In this document: piece by piece, positions 57,317-64,000 of the stretch | Position numbering within the stretch: position 1 is the first letter of the stretch | Layout of the letters: every line of letters starts with the position of its first letter | Source: JACKAQ01 sp965227145 | GTDB taxonomy: Bacteria; Calditrichota; Calditrichia; RBG-13-44-9; J075 | Assembly (NCBI GenBank): GCA_965227145.1 | Contig: OZ245730.1 | Coordinates: forward strand, 5,394,001 to 5,458,000 | Length of the DNA stretch: 64,000 nucleotides | Reading direction: 5' to 3' | Translations under genes and position numbers: made by a program | Notes under the pieces: generated by a model | Seen by the model: only the letters and a program-made list of their open reading frames with translations | Told to the model about the DNA's origin: nothing | Databases searched by the model: none

Positions 57317-57355
57317 TTGTATTTTCCTTTTCATATTGAAACTGTCAAGTTCAAA

Positions 57356-60300
57356 TTATGGTACTTGAGAAGATGCACCGGCACGTGCATTGTTATACCA
57401 AATTGTGTAATCAGATGTGGTAACTTGTCCATCTAAGTTACAATCTGTAGCGACATAGCCCGATTGACCTGCTCTTGCCGCATTATACCAGGTTGTATAA
57501 TCTGTTGTTGTTACTTCTCCATCCTGATTAACATCGCTTGACCAAATACCCCAAACGCCGGTTTCCACAGTTACTGCCCCGTCTGTGCCATAGTAGTTAT
57601 TCGAATCTGCAGTATAATCGAACAAGCTGCTGTTTTCGGTTAAGCTGATTGCATTGGTGCTCATTACCGCCAGATGGTTTCGATGCTTAATCACCACATA
57701 ATATTTGCCTTCTGCAGCATTGAGCGTTACGGATTCCGTGGTACCGTCGTCATCTACGAGCAGCCCGTCATTTCGCAACAACACGCTTTTGGATACGACT
57801 GCGGCCCCGGTGGGCGTGCTCCGCAATTCGACCAACACCCAATCCGTAATATTTGCCGGCATCGACACAACGTTGCGCGGATTTTCTTTATACGGCGATG
57901 CCAGCGGAAGATAACCGGAAGTATTCAATGTGGTCGTCATCAGCCCGGAGCCGGAATCGTAAGCACCTTGCAGAAATATTTTGGCTTTCAGGCTTACGGT
58001 CGGGCTTTGGGCAATAGTAAAGTTGACCCGATCTTTTGCACTCCAATCGCCGCTATCCAAAACTCTTGTGGTAATTGTTGTTGAATCCGTAATACTAATG
58101 GGCGAGGAATACGCAGTTGCGTTTCCGGAAATGCCGCCATTTACTGTTCTCGGATCTGTTCCATCGGTCGTGTAATAAATGGTTCCTGAACCATTGGGAT
58201 TGCTCAACGTTACGGTAAAACCACTTGCAACAGCACCGCCACGTTGGTTAAACGTCGGTGGATCAACATCGGGGTAATAACCTTCGGTGCGTAACGCGGT
58301 GATAAATTGCACTACGTTTCCATCCATTAATTCGGCGATGGCGTCCACTTCAGCTTGCCAGTGTATGTCACGTTTAAACAGTGGCTCATCCCTAACTTCC
58401 ATTGCGTCGCCCCATTTGGCGGATTCGGCAATCATCGCATCCCGCACATATTGATTGAGGGTATTCCAACGCGCCAGAGATGCGGAATCGGTGAGCACGC
58501 CATCGTTAAAGCAGTGCATATACACTCTGTCTGCAAAGTGCGTCATAAATTCGGAGCTTTCGCGCAGCGCAACCCAGATTTTGGATTGAAAATCGCTTTC
58601 ACTTGAACCGGCTCTGTGGTCCGGATGCACCCATGCGCCACTGACATCATCAAAATCTTTGGTAACATCCCAGGACCATTCCGAATCCCAACTGTAAAAG
58701 CGATAGGGTCCAGCAGGACTGTTTTGATTTCCACCCCAGTAATTTTTTCCGGGCCAGTCGGTCACTGCACCAAACCAATTCAACATCATATAATCTATAA
58801 AATTATCAATATCGAGGTATTCCTGCATCTCCGCATAATTGGCAGAATTGGACATATTCATATTTACTAAATCCGATGCCAAATGATTAAACCGTGTTGC
58901 ATCGCCAGAGATGGTGCCGTCGTGATTCATGGCGTACCAGTCTTCCTCATTGCCGCCAAAATATTCGGAGCTGAAAAATTGATCCGGACGTTCTACCGGA
59001 TTGTAAAGTCCCCAGTAGATGCCATTTATGTAAAGATGAACAAAATTGCCGTGTGCCCCATATCCGGACATGGCGATCTGGGTATCGCGGAACCACTGGT
59101 CTTCTGTATAGGTAGTTTCTTCAGGATTCCATTTGCGCGCCCACGAACGGTTATTACCGCCACGAAGCACGATACGTTTCTGGTCTTTATCCGCTGTGCT
59201 GCCGTTTAGCGGCGCGTCACGGAAAATATTGGTATTCCAGGTTGCTGAACCGTATTCGGATTTGAAACTCAAACGGAGGGAACGCTTCAGGCGATCGTGA
59301 CTGTGCCCTTCGATGCCGCAATCCTGCTGATCGTTTCTGTTGGGATTATGGAAATCCAAATATTCCATGGAAACGCGTTGCTCAATATCGCCATCATCAG
59401 CATCGTAAAAATGATCTTCACCGAATAAACTGTCGGGATCTAATGAAATGATCATCGATGGAATGTCCGTCAATCCTTTGATGATGCTCCCGCTGTACGC
59501 CGGATCATTCACAATTGTCGGATCCATTTCGTAATCGTGATAAGCTTCCGGATCATTACTGCCCACGCTGTACATTTGCACCGGATATCCATCAATATTA
59601 TACGGTTGCTCGATCACATAATCCAGGAACAGATACGTATGGGTTTCCACTCGGGTGGGGCGATAACCGGTTTGATATGCAGCAGCGCGCAAAACGGTTG
59701 TTGTATCAATCGTAATCGGTCCGCTGTAAACACTGCCGTTGGATGGTGTGGGTTTGCTGCCATCGAGCGTATAACGGATTTCTACATTGGGTGTTGTGGT
59801 GGTTATCGTTACATCAAACGATGTTTCATAAAAACCGCGTTCCGGTGAAATGGTCAATGGATCTATCGGTAACGTGCCGTCCGTATTCGCCGAACCGGGC
59901 GTGGGAACATCAAAAAATTGCAGAGTACTATTAAAATAGCCGTAGGAAATATCCGAGGCTTGCGGCGGGAAAGGAGCGTATTCCGAAACAACCACAGTCC
60001 CGTTTGGCTGCACCAGACCCAAATATTCACCACCGGCACTTAGTTTAAAATTGGTATGTAATTCGCTGCCGGTGCGATTTTTGTCTGATGCAAAAACAAC
60101 CATATAGCCACCAGCCGGAATCACCCGCGACGGAAACTGCCATTGAACAAGATTGTTATCGCTGTCTGTCAAATACCAGTTTTCCAGATTTATCGCTTCT
60201 GCGCCCGTGTTGTGAATTTCAAGCCAATCCGAATACTCGCCATCTTCATCCTGCAGCGTTGTTTGGTTGCTGGCCATAAATTCGCTGATTTCCAGATCCA

Positions 60301-61141
60301 CCGGAAAATATTCTTTGATGAATATTGTGAATGGCTTATCAACAAATGACTCTTCATCGTATATAGCGCGCACGGTAATCTGGTGACTGGTGTCTGCATC
60401 AAAATCCAGTAAACCGGAATTGGCAACCTGTAATTGATTATTAACAATTTTAAAACGCCCGCCGGCGTCATCAATCAGGGAATAGGTAACGGATGTTGAA
60501 GTATCCAAATCTGTGGCAATTATAGTTGCGATATAAAAATCATTGGGTCGATTTTCTGTGACATCGTTATCCGTTAGCACGAGATCGACAGCACCGGCAG
60601 CATTTACCGCACCGGGAGAAGACGTTGCAAAATATGCCAAACCGCTGCCCAAAACGCCGAATGACACATCACCAGCCTGAATCGGGAACGAGGGTCGGAA
60701 TTCATACTCGATAACTGTAGTATCCGGTCGGACGAGCGCCAGATATTCGCCGTCGCCGGTCAGCTTAAAATTGGTGTGCAATTGCGGCGATGTCAGGTTT
60801 TTGTCCGAAGCAAAAACGATCAAATATCCACCCGCCGCCAACGATATGGCTGGAAACGCCCATTTGGATAAATGCGTGGAATCGTCGGTGAGATACCAGC
60901 CGGTAAGATCAACCGTGGAAGGACCGGCGTTATACAATTCCAGCCAGTCCGAGTATTCATCATCATTGTCCACAAGAACAGAGTTGTTGTTTGCCATAAA
61001 TTCATTAATCCGAACACCGGTTTGCGCAGCCAACGGAACAACCGACTGCAGAAACAGTGTTGTAAATACAACAAGTGCCGCAAATCGACATCCGGTTACA
61101 AAACTCATTCTGAGACCAAGGTAAGGGGTTGGAAAATTCAT
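57356..61141 (-). CDS. CotH kinase-family secreted protein with lamin-tail, cadherin-like and dockerin-like domains
   Basis: A 1261-residue secreted protein: signal peptide (about 1-40), two lamin-tail domains (about 42-185 and 285-420; each with E-Y-S-D-W-L-E and G-W-Y-L-T-D or N-W-Y-L-T-D), a cadherin-like domain between them (about 185-285), a chitobiase-like beta domain (about 430-510), the CotH kinase domain (about 540-925; G-I-Y-W-G-L-Y-N-P-V-E-R-P-D and W-D-S-E-W-S-W), and a second beta region. The C-terminus has two dockerin-like calcium loops, D-V-N-Q-D-G-E-V-T and D-C-N-L-D-G-Q-V-T. CotH proteins phosphorylate surface proteins in spores. AAAGGATC precedes the ATG. Confidence 0.9.
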   Translation of the reverse strand: MNFPTPYLGLRMSFVTGCRFAALVVFTTLFLQSVVPLAAQTGVRINEFMANNNSVLVDNDDEYSDWLELYNAGPSTVDLTGWYLTDDSTHLSKWAFPAISLAAGGYLIVFASDKNLTSPQLHTNFKLTGDGEYLALVRPDTTVIEYEFRPSFPIQAGDVSFGVLGSGLAYFATSSPGAVNAAGAVDLVLTDNDVTENRPNDFYIATIIATDLDTSTSVTYSLIDDAGGRFKIVNNQLQVANSGLLDFDADTSHQITVRAIYDEESFVDKPFTIFIKEYFPVDLEISEFMASNQTTLQDEDGEYSDWLEIHNTGAEAINLENWYLTDSDNNLVQWQFPSRVIPAGGYMVVFASDKNRTGSELHTNFKLSAGGEYLGLVQPNGTVVVSEYAPFPPQASDISYGYFNSTLQFFDVPTPGSANTDGTLPIDPLTISPERGFYETSFDVTITTTTPNVEIRYTLDGSKPTPSNGSVYSGPITIDTTTVLRAAAYQTGYRPTRVETHTYLFLDYVIEQPYNIDGYPVQMYSVGSNDPEAYHDYEMDPTIVNDPAYSGSIIKGLTDIPSMIISLDPDSLFGEDHFYDADDGDIEQRVSMEYLDFHNPNRNDQQDCGIEGHSHDRLKRSLRLSFKSEYGSATWNTNIFRDAPLNGSTADKDQKRIVLRGGNNRSWARKWNPEETTYTEDQWFRDTQIAMSGYGAHGNFVHLYINGIYWGLYNPVERPDQFFSSEYFGGNEEDWYAMNHDGTISGDATRFNHLASDLVNMNMSNSANYAEMQEYLDIDNFIDYMMLNWFGAVTDWPGKNYWGGNQNSPAGPYRFYSWDSEWSWDVTKDFDDVSGAWVHPDHRAGSSESDFQSKIWVALRESSEFMTHFADRVYMHCFNDGVLTDSASLARWNTLNQYVRDAMIAESAKWGDAMEVRDEPLFKRDIHWQAEVDAIAELMDGNVVQFITALRTEGYYPDVDPPTFNQRGGAVASGFTVTLSNPNGSGTIYYTTDGTDPRTVNGGISGNATAYSSPISITDSTTITTRVLDSGDWSAKDRVNFTIAQSPTVSLKAKIFLQGAYDSGSGLMTTTLNTSGYLPLASPYKENPRNVVSMPANITDWVLVELRSTPTGAAVVSKSVLLRNDGLLVDDDGTTESVTLNAAEGKYYVVIKHRNHLAVMSTNAISLTENSSLFDYTADSNNYYGTDGAVTVETGVWGIWSSDVNQDGEVTTTDYTTWYNAARAGQSGYVATDCNLDGQVTTSDYTIWYNNARAGASSQVP

Positions 61142-61719
61142 ATTAAGATCCTTTGTTAAACCTGAATTGAAGGTTAACTCTTGTGCGTAATTATTATAAT
61201 ATTTCAGTCATTATCTTTTGTGATTATCTTCTCATAATTTAAAATTCAATTACAAATAGATTAAGAAAATCCTACAGAATTCGGATGATTTTTACCACAT
61301 GCTCAAAGTTATTTGTTGCTTTATTGGTGTTTTGACTTATTTGAAAGCAATTTAAACTTCAATAATTCACGACATAGCAACGCAAAACAACACGTTTGTT
61401 ATGAATAGACACTCGATGGTAAAGTGAATTTATTTGTTTGATCGATGAATAAAATTGCGTTTGGAAATGCACAAAAAAATATTGTCAGCCTGACATCCAT
61501 GTCTTAAAAACGAGTCGTTCAAATACAAACAGCTCAAAAACCTAACGTCTTCAACGTAACACGCAGCAATCGGTGCTAATTATAAATTACCAAACTTGGC
61601 CGGTTTGACAATTCATCAGATTCGGTATTCCGGGTATTCATGGCATTTTCAGTAAAAAAGCAGGCTAATCACCACCGTTATAAAGCAGACTCGGCGGTAA
61701 TTAGCCTGAATTTTTAAAA
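61142..61719. other. AT-rich intergenic region
   Basis: About 580 bases between the CotH gene and the next minus-strand gene. Apart from the terminator at 61655-61712 I see no gene, RNA or clear repeat. The CotH operon promoter should lie near 61200-61600. Confidence 0.5.
61655..61712 (-). terminator. rho-independent terminator of the beta-helix protein gene
   Basis: CAGGCTAAT and ATTAGCCTG arms pair at the ends, with a further CACCACCG/CGGCGGTA pairing inside. On the minus strand CTTTTTTA follows. The stop codon of the gene is 7 bases upstream. Confidence 0.8.
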
Positions 61720-64000
61720 CTAAAACCAGACTGTTTGAGAAATATTCGACAGTGTAAATGATGTCCTCAAAGTGCCGCCGGAATACGTTCCGCCCGTAAA
61801 CACACCGTCTTTCAGCGTGCCGGTTGAGCTTCCGCCGGTGTAAACGCTGTATGTTGTGCCGGAGCTGAGTTCGACGCTGGAAAAGATGATCGAATAATAC
61901 TGCCGTGTCGGTGCAAATGTTACCAGATTATTGCCGCCGGCATCTTCCAGATGGAACAGTGTTCCTGCTGAAATACTCTGGTTGGTTCTGAACAAAACGG
62001 AATACTGGGAAGAGGACTGAACCGGTCCTTCCGTCATATTCGAATTGGTGCCCGACACAACCATAAATCCACCGTTGACAACAAAATCGCCGTTTACATC
62101 AACACCAACTTCCGGTGAAGATTGTGGGCCGTGAATCACGAGAACACCACCATTGATGAAAATATCGCCGTTACTGTCCAGTGCATCACCGTTGGTTGTG
62201 TTCACAAAAACGTAGCCGTCGTTTATCGTCAAATTGCTTCCGTCATACTGTGAGCCATCCAATCCAAAGGTTGGATTTATGCCATCTTCGCTTGCGTTTA
62301 CGTGAATTTCTCCACCGTTGATAGCAATACCCGGTGATTCCATACCTTCGAGGGAATTTGTAATATTTATGACCCCGAGGTTGATGGTGATCGACACTTT
62401 GGATTCGAGGCCAACATCATTGGATGAAATGGTCATATCTGCATTTTCGATGATAATAGCGTTATCTGCAGAAACCGCTTTGGCTTCTGCGTATTCACCC
62501 GGAACAATGGTAATCGGGTTGCCGGTTGTTGTGACACTAATTGACGGCGCTGTAATCGGGTTGCCAATGTTAATTTGTCCGTCTGCAATAATTCCTCTGC
62601 CACCATCTCCCGAATGGTTCAGCATTACCACACCATCAATAATATTTATATTTGCGTCAGCCTTAATACACGGTCCGTGATATGCATCCGGATTGCCCAG
62701 CGGATTTGTATATGTTTCACCATCACCCGTAGATGTGATAGTGAGTGTTCCGGAATTCATATTTACACCGCCATCACTCGATATGCCTCTGCCAGCCTTA
62801 CCGGACGTATTGATCGTAATATTGCAATCGTCAATCTGAACATTTGTTTCCGCTGATATTGCCGTGCAATAGGAAGGATCGAAACCGGCAACGGATGGAC
62901 TCAATACCGCATCACCGGTCGTGTTGATATTTAATGTGCCGCCGGTAATTTTAATATCCTGTTTGGAATACAAACCCATGGCTCGGTCGCCATCAACCGA
63001 AATATTTACCAAACCACCGGATATGTGCAGGGTGCTATCGCATTTCAACGCAATATTCCCTATAGTAGAATTCAGAACGGTGACAGTTCCACCGGAAATT
63101 TCGATGACACCATCGCTACCATCAATGCCGTCTCCGTCCGACGTAACATGCACAACACCACCATTCATAAAATAGCCGTCATTCGTGTGTATGCCATCTT
63201 TTACGGCGCTGTTGATGGTGATATTGCCGCCATTAACTTCAATGTAATCATCGCTTCTGAGACCATGTTCATCATTTCCAAACCCGTTGATTTCCAGGCT
63301 ACCCGAACCCTCAAATATCAACTGACCTTCGCTAAAGAAAGCCGCATCCTGATCTTCATTATTGGGCGGCGTCGCATAATTAACGCCATCCGTCAACACG
63401 GTCGTTGTTCCGCCCGCAAGATGAACCGTAATCCTTTTTCCGGTTTGCACATTAATTGCCGGACCATCCGGATTGGTAATCTGGACGCCATTCAAATACA
63501 GTTCCAGCCGTAAATCGGAATAAATTTTGAACATCCCGTCGGTGGTTATTCCGGATAAGGCATATTTAACATTACTGATACCGGAATTCGCATTCACCGT
63601 TACATTGGCGCCGGAAACATTCACTTGCACACCAAGAGATGCTAATGGATTTTCCACCGTGACGGTTGACCCATTGTATGTGATATAAACTGTCGAGTCT
63701 ATGCTGTTATCAAACGTAATGCTGTCAATATCCGAAAGTGAAAATTCCGTTAAATTCTGGGACGTTCGAAAATAAGCCAGGGTGCCGACATCGTTAAAAA
63801 ACACGCTGTCGATATCTGAAATCAACAATTGAACAACACCGGTTTGCGAATGAATATTGAGCTTAGCCTGAGCGCTGACAGCATTTATATTGCCACCAAA
63901 ACCCGGAAGACCGAACGTAATGTTATCAATATCAGAAAGCGTAATCTGCTCAAGCCCACCGGTTTTTTTGGTAACATCAACCGTTTGCGCAATGGAAAGC
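61720..64000 (-). CDS. Cthe_2159-like carbohydrate-binding beta-helix protein, 5' cut by window edge
   Basis: The frame is open past the right edge, so about 759 residues are visible and the N-terminus is missing; the first visible residues, L-S-I-A-Q, look like a signal-peptide end. Three short repeats, S-D-I-D-N-I-T-F, S-D-I-D-S-V-F-F and S-D-I-D-S-I-T-F, stand at the start. The body consists of many 20-25-residue turns such as I-E-I-S-G-G-T-V-T-V and I-N-G-G-E-I-H-V with D-G-I-x-S-D segments, a right-handed beta-helix as in Cthe_2159 (DUF4353) polysaccharide-binding proteins. Such proteins often neighbour CotH, VTC and DUF4956 genes, as here. Confidence 0.85.
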   Translation of the reverse strand, partial: LSIAQTVDVTKKTGGLEQITLSDIDNITFGLPGFGGNINAVSAQAKLNIHSQTGVVQLLISDIDSVFFNDVGTLAYFRTSQNLTEFSLSDIDSITFDNSIDSTVYITYNGSTVTVENPLASLGVQVNVSGANVTVNANSGISNVKYALSGITTDGMFKIYSDLRLELYLNGVQITNPDGPAINVQTGKRITVHLAGGTTTVLTDGVNYATPPNNEDQDAAFFSEGQLIFEGSGSLEINGFGNDEHGLRSDDYIEVNGGNITINSAVKDGIHTNDGYFMNGGVVHVTSDGDGIDGSDGVIEISGGTVTVLNSTIGNIALKCDSTLHISGGLVNISVDGDRAMGLYSKQDIKITGGTLNINTTGDAVLSPSVAGFDPSYCTAISAETNVQIDDCNITINTSGKAGRGISSDGGVNMNSGTLTITSTGDGETYTNPLGNPDAYHGPCIKADANINIIDGVVMLNHSGDGGRGIIADGQINIGNPITAPSISVTTTGNPITIVPGEYAEAKAVSADNAIIIENADMTISSNDVGLESKVSITINLGVINITNSLEGMESPGIAINGGEIHVNASEDGINPTFGLDGSQYDGSNLTINDGYVFVNTTNGDALDSNGDIFINGGVLVIHGPQSSPEVGVDVNGDFVVNGGFMVVSGTNSNMTEGPVQSSSQYSVLFRTNQSISAGTLFHLEDAGGNNLVTFAPTRQYYSIIFSSVELSSGTTYSVYTGGSSTGTLKDGVFTGGTYSGGTLRTSFTLSNISQTVWF

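Overview
This window looks like chromosome of a Gram-negative bacterium of the FCB group, most probably Calditrichota or a KSB1-like relative. The reasons are several secreted proteins with a C-terminal FlgD-like/type IX secretion (T9SS) type A sorting domain of the NYPNPFNPST kind, a PorV-like outer-membrane protein, TonB-dependent receptor and DUF5916 barrels, and roughly 50% GC with ordinary Shine-Dalgarno sites. The lineage is an inference from gene content; no rRNA or marker-gene comparison was possible. No tRNA, rRNA, CRISPR array, insertion sequence or prophage was seen.

1-30.7 kb is mostly metabolism, signalling and housekeeping. It holds a cut HupE/UreJ-like membrane protein, type I asparaginase, NupC nucleoside transporter, thymidine kinase, PlsC acyltransferase overlapping uracil phosphoribosyltransferase, and an orphan TAXI binding protein divergent from a prokaryotic glutamate-receptor-type potassium channel. 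Then come a pterin dehydratase, a double Ser/Thr kinase with TPRs, a VOC/AraC/DUF1579 group, a SpeD plus deoxyhypusine-synthase-like polyamine pair, an MBL hydrolase, a P-loop sulfotransferase-like protein, a DUF5916 outer-membrane protein, guaA, glmS, a DUF4160/DUF2442 pair, a patatin, two Hsp20 genes, a hybrid histidine kinase and a 2-hydroxyacid dehydrogenase.

30.8-35.3 kb is a minus-strand sugar-acid-like operon (Gfo/Idh/MocA oxidoreductase, 2-hydroxyacid dehydrogenase, 6-phosphogluconolactonase-like, HpcH/HpaI aldolase, SIS isomerase). 35.7-53.1 kb is an envelope block: an M14 carboxypeptidase, a TonB-dependent receptor / 962-residue exported protein / PorV triad, T9SS-tailed secreted proteins, a lone response regulator, and an overlapping trio made of a giant beta-propeller histidine kinase, an NtrC-type sigma-54 regulator and a secreted amidohydrolase-like protein.

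53.2-64 kb carries a minus-strand VTC / DUF4956 / HlyD-like / CotH / beta-helix (Cthe_2159-like) neighbourhood. This is the best candidate in the window for a poorly described surface system: a VTC-domain polymerase, a membrane partner, a membrane-anchored adaptor, a secreted CotH-family kinase with lamin-tail and dockerin-like domains, and a large right-handed beta-helix protein running off the right edge.

Short palindromic REP-like repeats of the TCATTCCTGC-GCAGGAAT kind are scattered through gaps from 7.6 to 44.3 kb. A different palindromic repeat has entered the 5' end of the PorV-like gene in frame.
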